Assembly: GCF_036924535.1 (NCBI RefSeq)
Contig: NZ_JAZHRT010000001.1
Location: 7,998,001 to 8,062,000 of the forward strand
Origin: Bradyrhizobium sp. AZCC 2262
GTDB lineage: Bacteria > Pseudomonadota > Alphaproteobacteria > Rhizobiales > Xanthobacteraceae
Direction of reading: 5' to 3'
DNA: 64,000 nt
The position numbers and the translations under genes were made by a program. Below, one piece after another: positions 17,473-26,986 of this stretch. Each line of letters starts with the position of its first letter. Position 1 is the stretch's first letter. Below the pieces are notes generated by a model. That model saw only the letters and a list, made by a program, of their open reading frames with translations, made no database searches and was not told the DNA's origin.

Positions 17473-17670
17473 ATGAGCGCCTCGCCCGAACGCCTCGACG
17501 GCACCGTCGATCCAAAGCTGCTGGAGATCCTGGTCTGTCCGGTGACCAAGGGCCCGCTCGAATTCGATGCGACCCGGCAGGAACTGATTTCGCGCTCGGC
17601 CAAGCTCGCCTACCCGATCCGCGACGGCATCCCGATCATGCTGCCGGAAGAGGCGCGGAAGATCGAGTGA
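17473..17670 (+). CDS. Trm112/UPF0434 family protein
   Basis: 65 residues ([18 protein letters not shown]...[18 protein letters not shown]), the short Trm112-like fold. In the usual bacterial form the zinc site is CP-x-x-K plus later cysteines; only the first cysteine is present here, as in many alphaproteobacterial members. Trm112 proteins activate methyltransferases; the partner here is unknown. It lies 49 bp after tetR and ends at a long hairpin. Confidence 0.88.
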   Translation: MSASPERLDGTVDPKLLEILVCPVTKGPLEFDATRQELISRSAKLAYPIRDGIPIMLPEEARKIE

Positions 17671-17674
17671 TAAA

Positions 17675-17734
17675 AACGGCGAATAGGGAGTGGCGAATAG
17701 CGAATGGTCCATTCGCCACTCCCTATTCGCCGTT
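17675..17734. repeat. perfect 24-bp inverted repeat (hairpin) between convergent genes
   Basis: Arms 17675-17698 and 17711-17734 are exact reverse complements around a 12-nt loop. The words GGCGAATAG and GAGTGGCGAATAG repeat inside the arm. It begins 4 nt after the Trm112 stop codon and ends before the convergent secreted-protein gene, and could terminate transcription both ways. A decayed relative lies at 2482-2517. Confidence 0.8.
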
Positions 17735-17751
17735 CGCCTTCTACAATGCGA

Positions 17752-18177
17752 TCAGCTCCGTGTGGCCTGCCAAGTGCCGCTGCAGCGGTCGCCGGTGATG
17801 ATGCCGCGCCAGGCGCCCGCGCCGTAGCTGCCAACGAGCCGGCCGCCGCCGCTCGCGCGGGATGCGCCGACCGACACATTAACCGCAACCGCACCGGCAC
17901 GACTGACCGATCCCGAAACCCGGCCGCCGCCGGCCGATGAAACGCGGCTGCCGATGACGGTGAAGGGGACGCTGTAGCCCGAACTGCAATTGCCCCGCGT
18001 GGTGGCGAAGACCACGTTCCATGTGCCGTCATAGACCCCCGCCCTGCGGCGGGTCGCGGCGTCGGCGGAAGGCGGCACCGCCATCGCGGCGAATACGACA
18101 AGGATCGGGAGCCAGCGCAGGCTGCGCAGGCCAGAAAAATCGTCAAAACGGGCAATCAATCGCCGAAAACGGGTCAT
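17752..18177 (-). CDS. secreted small beta-rich protein of unknown function
   Basis: 141 residues with an N-terminal signal or anchor (WLPILVVFAAMAVPPSADA, about 22-41) after a basic start. The mature part is rich in G, S, V and R and looks beta-stranded (DGTWNVVFATTRGNCSSGYSVPF ... GTWQATRS), with two cysteines likely to pair. The motif DGTWNV...GTW recurs at the end of many rhizobial exported proteins of unknown role. ATG at 18177; no operon partner. Confidence 0.7.
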   Translation of the reverse strand: MTRFRRLIARFDDFSGLRSLRWLPILVVFAAMAVPPSADAATRRRAGVYDGTWNVVFATTRGNCSSGYSVPFTVIGSRVSSAGGGRVSGSVSRAGAVAVNVSVGASRASGGGRLVGSYGAGAWRGIITGDRCSGTWQATRS

Positions 18178-18397
18178 TTCGTCCTGCTCCGCACCGAGGT
18201 GTTAGCGACATCACCGGTAGGTATCAGCACCGCCTACCGCGGTTCATCGTTGCTATCTGGCGCTTCATCTGCCATAAGCCCGACCTTCATCGCCCGGCTG
18301 ATCAAGGGCTGCCGTGTCGATGTCCGTGCGGGTTATCTCGAATTCTGAGAAAATCTGAGCACTTTCAACGCTCTAACGAGCATTTTAAGCCGCAAAA

Positions 18398-18420
18398 GCG
18401 CCCCTCGGGCGCATTTTTCT
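18398..18420 (+). terminator. terminator/attenuator in front of rpmI
   Basis: GCGCCC-CTC-GGGCGC (18398-18412) is a perfect 6-bp GC stem followed by ATTTTTCT. It ends 20 nt before the rpmI ATG and reads toward it, with no upstream gene on this strand to terminate. That placement suggests a leader attenuator for the rpmI-rplT ribosomal protein operon. Confidence 0.65.
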
Positions 18421-18440
18421 GTGGCCATTAGGAGAGCCAA

Positions 18441-18641
18441 ATGCCCAAGCTGAAGACCAAGTCAGGCGCTAAAAAGCGCTTCAAGGTGACTGCTACCGGT
18501 AAAGTGATGCACGCCCAGCGCGGCAAGCGCCACGGCATGATCAAGCGGACCAAGAAGCAAATTCGTCAGCTCCGCGGCACCCGCGTGCTGTTCAAGACCG
18601 ACGGCGACAACGTCAAGAAGTACTTCTTGCCGAACGCCTGA
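18441..18641 (+). CDS. rpmI: 50S ribosomal protein L35
   Basis: 66 residues, strongly basic and with the classic L35 start ([20 protein letters not shown]) and [21 protein letters not shown] end; full length. A strong SD (aggagagcc) precedes the ATG. It is followed by rplT 79 bp later, the usual order. infC is not next to it, as in many alphaproteobacteria. Confidence 0.98.
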   Translation: MPKLKTKSGAKKRFKVTATGKVMHAQRGKRHGMIKRTKKQIRQLRGTRVLFKTDGDNVKKYFLPNA

Positions 18642-18720
18642 TTGCGCTCGCATTCCGCTAAAAGCCGGCCGCGCCCTGCGCGGCGATCCATCACCGATTT
18701 AAAATTCAAGGATAGCAGTC

Positions 18721-19080
18721 ATGTCTCGCGTCAAACGCGGTGTGACCTCTCACGCCAGGCACAAGAAAGTCTACAAGGCCGCCAAGGGTTTCCGCGGCCG
18801 CCGCAAGAACACCATCCGCGCTGCGAAAGCCGCGGTCGAGAAGGCCGGCCAATATGCCTTCCGCGACCGCAAGCGCAAAAAGCGCACCTTCCGCGCGCTC
18901 TGGATCCAGCGCATCAATGCCGCGGTACGCCCGTTCGGCATGACCTACAGCGTCTTTATCAACGGCCTGTCGAAGTCGGGCATCACGGTGGACCGCAAGG
19001 TGCTGTCGGATCTCGCCATCACCGAGCCGGCGGCGTTCCAGGCGATTGCCGAGAAGGCCAAGGCCGCACTGGCGGCCTGA
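18721..19080 (+). CDS. rplT: 50S ribosomal protein L20
   Basis: 119 residues: [29 protein letters not shown] and [20 protein letters not shown] are hallmark L20 segments. L20 binds 23S rRNA early in assembly and in other bacteria represses its own operon by binding the leader mRNA. It lies in the order rpmI-rplT-pheS-pheT, though 174 bp with a repeat separate it from pheS. Confidence 0.98.
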   Translation: MSRVKRGVTSHARHKKVYKAAKGFRGRRKNTIRAAKAAVEKAGQYAFRDRKRKKRTFRALWIQRINAAVRPFGMTYSVFINGLSKSGITVDRKVLSDLAITEPAAFQAIAEKAKAALAA

Positions 19081-19110
19081 TTCGCAATCGCTGCGGCGTC
19101 TTGCAATTCC

Positions 19111-19203
19111 GGTGTCATGCCCCGCGCAGGCGGGGCATCCAGTAACCACCGATCGACAAATTGACCCCGGGGGTTACTGGATCATCCGCCTTCGCGGATG
19201 ATA
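19111..19203. repeat. palindromic intergenic repeat (rplT-pheS gap)
   Basis: A composite element: TGCCCCGC-GCA-GGCGGGGCA hairpin, then ATCCAGTAAC, and after about 35 bp the reverse complement GTTACTGGAT, then a second hairpin ATCATCCGC-CTTC-GCGGATGAT. The outer arms pair, so the whole forms a branched hairpin. It resembles the family of GC-rich palindromes elsewhere in this window. Confidence 0.65.
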
Positions 19204-19254
19204 ACGGTGCCGTTTGGACTGCGAGCGCGCGCTTCCCAAGAGGCACCCCTCGCC

Positions 19255-20337
19255 ATGACCGACCTCGCTCAACTCGAATCCGAAATCCTCAGCCAGATCG
19301 CAGCCGCCGGCGACGAAGCCGCGCTCGAAGCCGTGCGCGTCGCCGCACTCGGCAAGAAAGGCTCAATCTCCGCCTTGCTCGCCACGCTCGGCAAGATGTC
19401 GCCGGACGAGCGCAAGACACAAGGCGCCGCCATCAATCTCGCCAAGGACAAGGTCACGCAGGCGCTCACCGCCCGTCGCGACATTCTCAAGTCGGCCGCG
19501 CTCGATGCCCGGCTTGCCTCCGAGACCATCGACGTCACGCTGCCGCTGCGCGAGGCGCCCGCGGAAGCCGGCCGCATCCATCCGCTGAGCCAGGTGTTCG
19601 AGGAGGTCAATACGATCTTCGCCGACATGGGATTTGCGATCGCCGAAGGTCCCGATATCGAGACCGACGACTACAACTTCACAAAACTGAATTTCCCCGA
19701 GGGCCATCCGGCGCGGGAGATGCACGACACTTTCTTCTTCAACCCGAAGGAGGATGGCTCGCGCATGCTGCTGCGCACGCATACTTCGCCGGTGCAGGTG
19801 CGCACGATGCTGTCGCAGAAGCCGCCGATCCGCGTGGTCTGTCCGGGCCGCACCTATCGCATCGATTCGGATGCGACGCATACGCCGCAGTTCCACCAGG
19901 TCGAAGGCCTCGTCATCGACAAGGGGTCGCATCTCGGCCACCTCAAATGGATTTTGCACGAGTTCTGCAAGGCGTTCTTCGAGGTCGACCACATCAACAT
20001 GCGGTTCCGGCCGTCGTTCTTCCCGTTCACCGAGCCCTCGCTCGAGGTCGACATTCAGTGCCGGCGCGACAAGGGCGAGATCCATTTCGGCGAAGGCGAG
20101 GACTGGCTGGAGATTTTGGGCTGCGGCATGGTGCATCCGAACGTGCTGCGCGCCTGCGGCATCGATCCCGACGTCTACCAGGGCTTTGCCTGGGGCATGG
20201 GCATCGACCGCATCGCGATGCTGAAATACGGCATCGCGGATCTGCGCCAGTTGTTCGAGAGCGACGTCCGCTGGCTCAACCATTACGGCTTCAAGCCGCT
20301 CGACGTCCCGACGCTCGCGGGAGGATTGAGCACGTGA
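19255..20337 (+). CDS. pheS: phenylalanine--tRNA ligase alpha subunit
   Basis: 360 residues: an N-terminal coiled-coil that binds tRNA (about 1-85), then the class II catalytic core with motif 2 ([21 protein letters not shown]) and motif 3 ([21 protein letters not shown]); [19 protein letters not shown] is the conserved entry. It forms the alpha2-beta2 enzyme with PheT. The ATG at 19255 ([10 protein letters not shown]) matches family starts; an upstream in-frame GTG at 19198 would lie in repeat DNA. Confidence 0.97.
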   Translation: MTDLAQLESEILSQIAAAGDEAALEAVRVAALGKKGSISALLATLGKMSPDERKTQGAAINLAKDKVTQALTARRDILKSAALDARLASETIDVTLPLREAPAEAGRIHPLSQVFEEVNTIFADMGFAIAEGPDIETDDYNFTKLNFPEGHPAREMHDTFFFNPKEDGSRMLLRTHTSPVQVRTMLSQKPPIRVVCPGRTYRIDSDATHTPQFHQVEGLVIDKGSHLGHLKWILHEFCKAFFEVDHINMRFRPSFFPFTEPSLEVDIQCRRDKGEIHFGEGEDWLEILGCGMVHPNVLRACGIDPDVYQGFAWGMGIDRIAMLKYGIADLRQLFESDVRWLNHYGFKPLDVPTLAGGLST

Positions 20338-20362
20338 GCCTCGTCGAGACTGCCGTCGCGGA

Positions 20363-20429
20363 GAGCCCCCCCACCCTAACCCTCTCAGCGCGAGCGAAGC
20401 TCGTCGCGACCCGCAAGCGGGAGAGGGGA
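20363..20429. repeat. intergenic repeat between pheS and pheT
   Basis: The 109-bp gap holds CCCCCCACCCTAACCCTCTC ... CCCGCAAGCGGGAGAGGGGAC: the CCCTCTC/GAGAGGG arms pair around an inner CGAGCGAAGCTCG hairpin. It is a widespread type of intergenic palindrome in related genomes (from memory). It lies inside an operon rather than at its end. Confidence 0.55.
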
Positions 20430-20446
20430 CAAGAGAAGCCATCAGC

Positions 20447-22855
20447 ATGAAATTCACGCTCTCCTGGTTGAAGGACCATCTCGACACCGACGAGCCGCTG
20501 GAAAAGCTCGCCGACAAGCTCACCATGATCGGGCTCGAGGTCGAGAACATCGAGGACAAGGCGAAGGCGCTGGCGCCGTTTTCGATCGCGCGGGTGATCT
20601 CGGCCGAGCAGCATCCGAATGCCGACCGCTTGCGCGTGTGCATGGTCGACACCGGTGACGGCGGCGCGCCGGTGCAGGTGGTCTGCGGCGCGCCGAATGC
20701 GCGCGCCGGCCTCGTCAGCGTGTTCTCACCGCCCGGCACATTCATCCCGGGCAAGAACATCACGCTTGGCGTCGGCACCATCAGGGGCGTCGAGAGCCGC
20801 GGCATGCTATGCTCTGCGGCGGAGCTCGAGATCTCCGAAGACCATGACGGCATCATGGAGCTGCCGGCCGATGCGCCCATCGGCAAGGGCTATGCCGAAT
20901 GGGCAGGCCTCGGCGATCCCGTGCTCGAAATCAACCTGACGCCGAACCGCCAGGACTGCACCGGCGTGCACGGCATCGCGCGCGACCTTTCCGCCGCCGA
21001 CATGGGCAAGTTCAAAGATCCCGCCATCAAGCCGATCAAGGGTGAATTCCCCTGCCCGGTGAAGGTGACGGTGGAAGACGCCACGCTGTGCCCAGGTTTT
21101 GCGCTGCGGCTGGTGCGCGGCGTCAAGAACGGCCCCTCCCCTGAGTGGCTGCAGAAGCTGCTGACGTCGATCGGATTGCGGCCGATCAACGCGCTGGTCG
21201 ACATCACCAACTTCATGACCTACGACCGCGCCCGGCCGCTGCATGTGTTCGACGCCAAGAAGGTGAACGGCAATCTCACCGTACGCCGCGCCACGGACGG
21301 CGAGAGCCTGCTGGCGCTGGACGGCCGCACCTACACGCTCGATCCCTCGATCTGCGTGATCGCGGATGAGCACGGCGTCGAATCGCTCGCCGGCATCATG
21401 GGCGGCGAGACGTCGGGCTGCGACGAAAACACCACGGACGTGCTGATCGAATCGGCGCTGTGGAACGAGATCAACATCGCGCAGACCGGCCGCAAGCTCG
21501 GAATCAATTCGGATGCGCGATATCGTTTCGAGCGCGGTGTCGATCCGGCCTTCATGGTGCCGGGGCTCGAACTCGCGACCAAACTCGTCACGGAGCTCTG
21601 CGGCGGCACGCCGTCGGAGAACGTCGTCGTCGGCAACGCCTTCGGCGAAGACCGCATCGTCGATTTCCCACTGAGCGAGGTGAAGCGCCTCGCTGGCATC
21701 GAAGTGCCGCTGGCGGAGATGCGGCGCATCCTCACCCATCTCGGCTTCATGGTCGCCGGCTCGGGCCCGGTGGTGAAGGTCGCGGTCCCCTCGTGGCGCA
21801 CTGATGTGCACGGCAAAGCCGACATCGTCGAAGAAGTCGTGCGCATCGTCGGTGTCGACAAGGTGCCGATGACGCCGTTCGAGCGCGGCGACGATGCCCG
21901 CAAGCCGGTGCTGACCACGATCCAGCTCCGCACCCGCCGGGCCAAGCGCGCGCTGGCCGCGCGCGGCATGGTGGAAGCCGTGACATGGTCATTCATTTCC
22001 AAACCGCACGCCGAATTGTTCGGCGGCGGCCAGGCCGAACTCGCGCTCGCCAACCCGATCGCCTCCGACCTCTCGGACATGCGGCCGAGCCTGCTGCCGG
22101 GCCTCGTGGCTGCCGCGCAGGCCAACGCCAATCGCGGTTACTCCGACGTGGCGCTGTTCGAAGTCGGCCAGATCTTCAGGGGCGATCGACCAGAGAATCA
22201 GTTCGTCGCGGCCTCGGGCGTGCGCCATGGCTTTGCCTCCTCGAAGGGCATGGGCCGGCACTGGTCGGGCTCGGCCATGACCGACGCGCTCGATGCCAAG
22301 GCCGATGCGTTCGCGGTGCTGGCGGCGGCAGGGGCGCCGATGCAGGCGCTGCAGATCGTGCCGGGCGGAGCCAGCTGGCTGCATCCCGGGCGCTCCGGCA
22401 CCATCCAGATCGGCCCGCAGAACGTGCTCGGCTATTTCGGCGAACTGCATCCGCGCACGCTGGAAGCGCTCGGCGCCGACGGCCCCTTGATGGCGTTCGA
22501 AGTCATCCTCGACCGCATTCCCGACGCCAAGAAGAAGCCGACCCGGGCCAAGCCGCTGCTCGAACTCTCCGCGTTCCAGCCGGTGTCGCGCGACTTCGCC
22601 TTCATTGTCGATCGCAGCGTCAAGGCCGGCGACATCGTGCGATCGGCGCAGAGCGTCGACAAGAAGCTGATCACGGATGTGACCGTATTCGACGTCTACG
22701 AAGGCAAGGGCATCGATCCGGACAAGAAGTCGGTCGCGATTGCCGTGACGATCCAGCCACGCGAAAAAACCCTGACGGACCAGGAGATCGACGCGGTAGC
22801 GGCGAAGATCGTGGCCGAGGTGACGAAGAAGACCGGCGGCATCTTGCGAGCATGA
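20447..22855 (+). CDS. pheT: phenylalanine--tRNA ligase beta subunit
   Basis: 802 residues, full length. Recognisable parts in order: [33 protein letters not shown], the tRNA-binding OB fold (about 40-150), the B3/B4 editing region ([23 protein letters not shown]), B5 domain (about 400-475), the catalytic-like core ([19 protein letters not shown]) and the C-terminal ferredoxin-like anticodon-binding domain ([21 protein letters not shown]). It is partner of PheS and 6 bp from the next gene. Confidence 0.97.
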   Translation: MKFTLSWLKDHLDTDEPLEKLADKLTMIGLEVENIEDKAKALAPFSIARVISAEQHPNADRLRVCMVDTGDGGAPVQVVCGAPNARAGLVSVFSPPGTFIPGKNITLGVGTIRGVESRGMLCSAAELEISEDHDGIMELPADAPIGKGYAEWAGLGDPVLEINLTPNRQDCTGVHGIARDLSAADMGKFKDPAIKPIKGEFPCPVKVTVEDATLCPGFALRLVRGVKNGPSPEWLQKLLTSIGLRPINALVDITNFMTYDRARPLHVFDAKKVNGNLTVRRATDGESLLALDGRTYTLDPSICVIADEHGVESLAGIMGGETSGCDENTTDVLIESALWNEINIAQTGRKLGINSDARYRFERGVDPAFMVPGLELATKLVTELCGGTPSENVVVGNAFGEDRIVDFPLSEVKRLAGIEVPLAEMRRILTHLGFMVAGSGPVVKVAVPSWRTDVHGKADIVEEVVRIVGVDKVPMTPFERGDDARKPVLTTIQLRTRRAKRALAARGMVEAVTWSFISKPHAELFGGGQAELALANPIASDLSDMRPSLLPGLVAAAQANANRGYSDVALFEVGQIFRGDRPENQFVAASGVRHGFASSKGMGRHWSGSAMTDALDAKADAFAVLAAAGAPMQALQIVPGGASWLHPGRSGTIQIGPQNVLGYFGELHPRTLEALGADGPLMAFEVILDRIPDAKKKPTRAKPLLELSAFQPVSRDFAFIVDRSVKAGDIVRSAQSVDKKLITDVTVFDVYEGKGIDPDKKSVAIAVTIQPREKTLTDQEIDAVAAKIVAEVTKKTGGILRA

Positions 22856-22861
22856 TGCCGC

Positions 22862-23632
22862 ATGAACCCTGCGGCGCTCATTCCTTCTGACGTCAGCCTC
22901 AACGCGGCGATCGCGATCTGCGCGGTTGCCTTCGTCTCCGGAACGGCGCGGGGTTTTTCCGGGTTTGGCTCGGCGCTGATCTTCATGCCGCTGGCAAGCT
23001 CGATTGCCGACCCGCGGCTGGTGGCCGCGCTGCTACTCATCATCGATTTCATCGCCGCCGCGCCGCTGCTGCCGAATGCGTGGCAGAAGGCCGACCGCAA
23101 GGCGACAGCGGTCATGGTCGCAGGCGCCCTGATCGGCGTGCCGATCGGCACCTTTTTCCTGAGCCGTCTCGAGCCCGTGACGACGCGCTGGATCATTTCG
23201 GTCTTCGTGTTTGCGCTGCTGTTGCTGCTGCTGTCGGGCTGGCGCTACCGCGGCAAGGATCACACGGCGGTCTCGATCGGCATTGGCGGGCTATCTGGCT
23301 TTTGCAGCGGGCTCGCCCAGACCGGCGGCCCCCCGATCGTCGGCTACTGGCTCGGCCGCCCACTGCCGTCCGTGATCGCCCGCGCCAATATCCTGCTGTT
23401 CTTCGGCGCATCGGATTTCTTCTCCGCCGTGAGCTACGCCGTGACCGGACTGATCACGATGGACGCGATTCTGTTCGCAGTGGTGGTCGGCCCGATCTAC
23501 GGCATCGGCGTCTGGTTCGGCGCTTCGCTGTTCGGCAAAGCCAGCGAAGCCGTGTTTCGATCGATCTGCTACGCTCTGATCGCGGCGGCCGTTATCTTCG
23601 GCCTGCCGGCGCTGGATGGCGTGCTGCGATGA
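22862..23632 (+). CDS. TSUP family transporter (TauE/SafE-like)
   Basis: 256 residues, about eight membrane helices, with the TSUP repeats (AFVSGTARGFSGFGSALIFMPLASSI and GGLSGFCSGLAQTGGPPIVGYWLG). These carriers move sulfite, sulfoacetate or other organosulfur anions. It begins 6 bp after pheT and so may be co-transcribed with it, without an obvious functional link. It ends at a strong palindrome. Confidence 0.85.
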   Translation: MNPAALIPSDVSLNAAIAICAVAFVSGTARGFSGFGSALIFMPLASSIADPRLVAALLLIIDFIAAAPLLPNAWQKADRKATAVMVAGALIGVPIGTFFLSRLEPVTTRWIISVFVFALLLLLLSGWRYRGKDHTAVSIGIGGLSGFCSGLAQTGGPPIVGYWLGRPLPSVIARANILLFFGASDFFSAVSYAVTGLITMDAILFAVVVGPIYGIGVWFGASLFGKASEAVFRSICYALIAAAVIFGLPALDGVLR

Positions 23633-23643
23633 CGAGCGAGCTG

Positions 23644-23730
23644 CGTAGGGTGGGCAAAGCGAAGCGTGCCCACCATCTTACGCACACCGTTCGTGGAATG
23701 GTGGGCACGCTTCGCTTTGCCCACCCTACG
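23644..23730. repeat. perfect 33-bp inverted repeat between convergent genes
   Basis: Arms 23644-23676 and 23698-23730 are exact reverse complements with the core GGGTGGGCAAAGCGAAGCG and a 21-nt loop. It separates the TSUP gene from the converging PP-loop pseudogene. An imperfect relative is at 26987-27078. Confidence 0.85.
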
Positions 23731-23739
23731 ATTCCTGCG

Positions 23740-24407
23740 CTAACCCATCACCAGATCGCAATACGCATACCCATCTCGTTCGACGCGCTCGCCTGACGTC
23801 ACCGCCAGCCGCCGCGAAAACATCGGCCCCGCCACTACGCAGTTGTGAAACTCGCCGTTCTCGCCGCAGGGATCGACGCCTTCGGGCAAATCGGCCAACA
23901 ACGCCGCATCGAACTTTCGACCTGCAAACTCCGCCGGCAGCTTTTTCAGATCGACGGTGGCGATATGCGCTTCCAGCCCGCTCGCGATCATCGCCCGCGC
24001 CAGGCCCAATGTCGGTCGCTCCTACAGCGGAACACCGGCGTGATGCCGGTACCTGTCAACTTCTGTTCGCGATAGGCGCGAATGTCCTGGAGAAAAAGAT
24101 CGCCGAAGATCATGTGCCTAACGCCGTCAGCGACAGCCTGTGCGACCGCCTCCCGCATCCGTGCCTCGTAGATCTCGTTCGGGCAGGGATAGGGTATAGC
24201 CACGATCCGTTGCGGCAGGCCGGCAGCCTCGCATTGCGCCTGCAATATTTCCCGCCGCACGCCGTGAATCGAGACCCGGCCGAACGTCTCGGTCACCGTG
24301 GTCAGCGCCCCGACGACATCGAATTCCCCCGCGCGCTGCACTTCATGCAGCGCGAACGCCGAGTCCTTGCCGCTCGACCAGGAGATCAATGCTTTCGGGC
24401 GTGCCAT
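23740..24407 (-). pseudogene. PP-loop ATPase (Dph6/COG2102-like), disrupted
   Basis: The first part (ATG 24407; PKALISWSSGKDSAFALHEVQ with the SGGxDS-type PP-loop SSGKDS, ending LTGTGITPVF) and the last part (LGLARAMIASGLEAHIATVDLKK...GENGEFHNCVVAGPMF) are the two halves of the diphthine-ammonia ligase-like family, which binds ATP. They are in different phases. Between them one C seems lost (TTCCG for TTCCCG, near 24027-24031) and a TAG at 24022-24024 stands where Trp (TGG, in FPLWxRPT) is expected. The corrected length is 222 residues, normal for the family. Two lesions make a pseudogene likely. Confidence 0.8.
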
Positions 24408-24418
24408 CAGTTGATCGG

Positions 24419-25801
24419 TTACCGGCGCCGCCGCTGCTTCGCTGGCCGTGCCTCCGGCTCCGGATCTTTCAGCGCACCGATCCGCCGCAACGCCCCCTCT
24501 GCGGCGCGCTCGCCGCTTTCCCAGGCGCCGTCGATCGTTCCCCACAGCGTTTCATGGGTGGCCTCGCCGGCGAGATAGATGCAGCCGAACGGCTCGGCCA
24601 AAGCCTTTCGCGATGACTGTCCGCCGGGACCGGCCGCCGACATCGCGCCGAGCGCGAACGGCGCGGCGTTCCAGCGCGTCGCGCTCGATTTCTTCACCGC
24701 GGCCGCCGCCTCGCTGCCGTACAGTTTCGTCAACCATTCCACCGCAAACGCCACCATAGCCTTCTCGCCTTGCGCCGAGAGATCGCGGCCGAACGAGCCG
24801 CCAACGTCGATCGTGCAGAGCGACGAGCCGCCCATATTGGCGAATATCATCGCCGTCTTCGTCGAATTGCTCTGCTCGATGATGACGTCGTCGCGCGCCA
24901 GCCCCAGCGGATTGCCCGGCATCTGCAGCGCGATCCGGTCATAGCTGCCGAGGCTGAGTTTTGAGGCGGCGTCGAGCGCGCGTTTCGGAATATCGGGTGC
25001 GAACTTGATGTTGCCGGCGGCCAGCACGTTGCTCGACACGGTGATCACGGCGGCACGCGCGGCGATCCTGCCCGCCGGCGTTTCCACGCTGACATCGCGG
25101 TTGCTCCAGACAATGCGATTGGCCGGTGTCGAGAGCGACAGCGGCACCGGCTCACCGAGCTTTGCGATCAGTGTGCCCAATCCCTGACGACAGCCGATCG
25201 CGATATTGCGATCCTGCGCGCGGGCCTTGTCGCCGACGGAGACATCTTTCAGATCCTTGCCCGAGAAACTGGCGCCGAGCACAAACTCCGACGTATCTGT
25301 CCAAACGCCGAGGTCCTTCGGCAGCACCGACGCGCAGGAGACATCGAACCGCCGCGCGGCGTCGTCGATGGCGCGGTTTGCGCGCACGAGTGCGGCGAGA
25401 AATTCCTCGGTCTCGCCGGCGCGGGCGTTACGGCGGCCGATGCGGATTTTCTGGCCCGAGGGCGCGGTCGTGATCTCGAGGCCCGCGGCGCGCGCCAGCT
25501 TGATCATCGGATTGGTCTCGGGATTGTGCATCCAGCGCGCGCCGCGATCGAACGGCACATCAAAGGACGAAATGTCGGTCTGGCAGCGGCCGCCGATCTG
25601 GCTTGCCGCCTCCACCACGATCACCTTGCGGTTCGCCGCCATGATCCGCCGCGCCGCAGCAATGCCGGCCGCACCCGCGCCGATCACGATGATGTCAGCC
25701 TCGCGCGGCAAGGGTGCTGCGCCCGCACGCCCCCCGCGAAAAACCGGAACCGCTGCCAGACCTGCGGACGCCGACAGGAAGGTGCGGCGGGTCATTGTCA
25801 T
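24419..25801 (-). CDS. FAD-dependent amine oxidase (flavin monoamine oxidase family)
   Basis: 460 residues from ATG at 25801. It starts with a twin-arginine signal (TRRTFLSASAGLAAVPVF), so it is probably exported folded with FAD to the periplasm. The dinucleotide fold is IIVIGAGAAGIAAARRI (GAGAAG 41-46), followed by GGRCQT and DRGARWMHN; the C-terminal FAD site is GCIYLAGEATHETLWGTIDGAWESGERAA, typical of monoamine oxidases. The end is basic (ARPAKQRRRR). It lies 11 bp from the broken PP-loop gene; both read the same way. Substrate unknown. Confidence 0.87.
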   Translation of the reverse strand: MTMTRRTFLSASAGLAAVPVFRGGRAGAAPLPREADIIVIGAGAAGIAAARRIMAANRKVIVVEAASQIGGRCQTDISSFDVPFDRGARWMHNPETNPMIKLARAAGLEITTAPSGQKIRIGRRNARAGETEEFLAALVRANRAIDDAARRFDVSCASVLPKDLGVWTDTSEFVLGASFSGKDLKDVSVGDKARAQDRNIAIGCRQGLGTLIAKLGEPVPLSLSTPANRIVWSNRDVSVETPAGRIAARAAVITVSSNVLAAGNIKFAPDIPKRALDAASKLSLGSYDRIALQMPGNPLGLARDDVIIEQSNSTKTAMIFANMGGSSLCTIDVGGSFGRDLSAQGEKAMVAFAVEWLTKLYGSEAAAAVKKSSATRWNAAPFALGAMSAAGPGGQSSRKALAEPFGCIYLAGEATHETLWGTIDGAWESGERAAEGALRRIGALKDPEPEARPAKQRRRR

Positions 25802-25885
25802 GTCATGGTTTCCGGGGCCTGAAGGAAGCGAGAACAGCTCGCGAACTGTGCCGTATCTCACGTGACGCAGCAACACTCATGGTAA

Positions 25886-25901
25886 ATCAATCATGATTGA
25901 T
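25886..25901. promoter_or_regulatory. 16-bp perfect palindrome between divergent genes
   Basis: ATCAATCATGATTGAT lies 85 bp in front of the amine oxidase start and 90 bp in front of the papain-like gene. An AT-rich perfect dyad in a GC-rich genome, at the centre of a divergent gap, is a plausible operator. The binding protein is unknown. Confidence 0.45.
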
Positions 25902-25990
25902 CCGTCTTGGGCATGAACTAAATTGAAACGGCTTGCGACCATGATAAGGGAACAAAAAAGGCGGGAGAAAAGCCGCTCTAGGGGAGTTTG

Positions 25991-26977
25991 ATGGGCGTAA
26001 TGCTCGATACCATCGGCCAGTTGATCGCGGGCTACCTGCAGAAGGAAGTCCCGGGGTATGAGCCGTTTACTCCCAGCGATCCCGAGCATCTGCGCGGCGT
26101 CATCGAGCCCGGCGACGTGCTGCTGGTCGAAGGCAACAACCGCATCTCCGGCATCATCAAATACCTGACGCAATCCACCTGGTCGCATGGCGCGCTTTAC
26201 GTCGGCCCGGTTGACGGCGCGTACGAGCCCGACGGCGAGCCGCATGTGCTGATCGAGGCCAATATCGGCGAAGGCGTGACCTCGGCGCCGCTGTCGAAAT
26301 ATTATCCCTATCACACCCGCGTCTGCCGACCGATCGGCCTGTCCTACGAGGACCGCACCACGGTGTGCCGCTACGCCATCAACCGCATCGGCTTCGGCTA
26401 CGACACCAAGAACATCGTCGACCTGATGCGCTTTCTGATCCCGCTGCCGGTGCCGCAGCGCTGGCGGCGCCGCATGATCGCGTTCGGTTCCGGCGATCCC
26501 ACCAAGATCATTTGCTCGGCGCTGATCGCGCAGGCGTTCGACGCCGTGCGCTATCCGATCCTGCCCAAGATCACCCGCGCTGCCTCGCGAAAGGCCCGGC
26601 GCGAGATCCTGCATATCCGCGATTCCTCGCTCTACATGCCGCGCGATTTCGACATCTCGCCCTATTTCGAAATCGTCAAACCCACCATCGTGCACGGCTT
26701 CGACTACACGGCTCTGCACTGGGCTGACAAGCAGAAGCCGCTCCCGGAGGTAGCGGGCGAATTCGGTGTGTTTCCGGAGCTCAAGTCGCCGCCGCTTGTT
26801 CCTGAAGAGATTGACCAAGAAGCGCCGCTTCCGGCTGAAGAAGTGACGTTTGAAGAAATGACCGTTGAAACGACGATGATCGAACGCGTCACCGTGTCGG
26901 AACATTATCTCGCCGTCGAATACGTCCCGGAGCGCCGCGCCCGCCCGCGAGGCACGACGCCGGAGATGGTGGCGTAA
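25991..26977 (+). CDS. permuted papain-like (YiiX/YebB-type) hydrolase with acidic tail
   Basis: 328 residues. GDVLLVEGNNRISGIIKYLTQSTWSHGALYVG carries the likely catalytic H66, and DPTKIICSALIAQAFDAV carries C175; His before Cys is the order of circularly permuted NlpC/P60 (YiiX-like) enzymes, which cut peptides or acyl groups. There is no signal peptide. After about residue 265 comes a low-complexity acidic tail (PEEIDQEAPLPAEEVTFEEM), then an Arg-rich end. ATG at 25991 follows aggggag closely; a TTG one codon earlier is possible. Single gene, ending at a palindrome. Confidence 0.8.
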   Translation: MGVMLDTIGQLIAGYLQKEVPGYEPFTPSDPEHLRGVIEPGDVLLVEGNNRISGIIKYLTQSTWSHGALYVGPVDGAYEPDGEPHVLIEANIGEGVTSAPLSKYYPYHTRVCRPIGLSYEDRTTVCRYAINRIGFGYDTKNIVDLMRFLIPLPVPQRWRRRMIAFGSGDPTKIICSALIAQAFDAVRYPILPKITRAASRKARREILHIRDSSLYMPRDFDISPYFEIVKPTIVHGFDYTALHWADKQKPLPEVAGEFGVFPELKSPPLVPEEIDQEAPLPAEEVTFEEMTVETTMIERVTVSEHYLAVEYVPERRARPRGTTPEMVA

Positions 26978-26986
26978 GCACGGATC

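Noticed and set aside
19363..20886. 507-residue open frame on the minus strand
   Set aside because: Antisense to pheS and pheT; no motifs.
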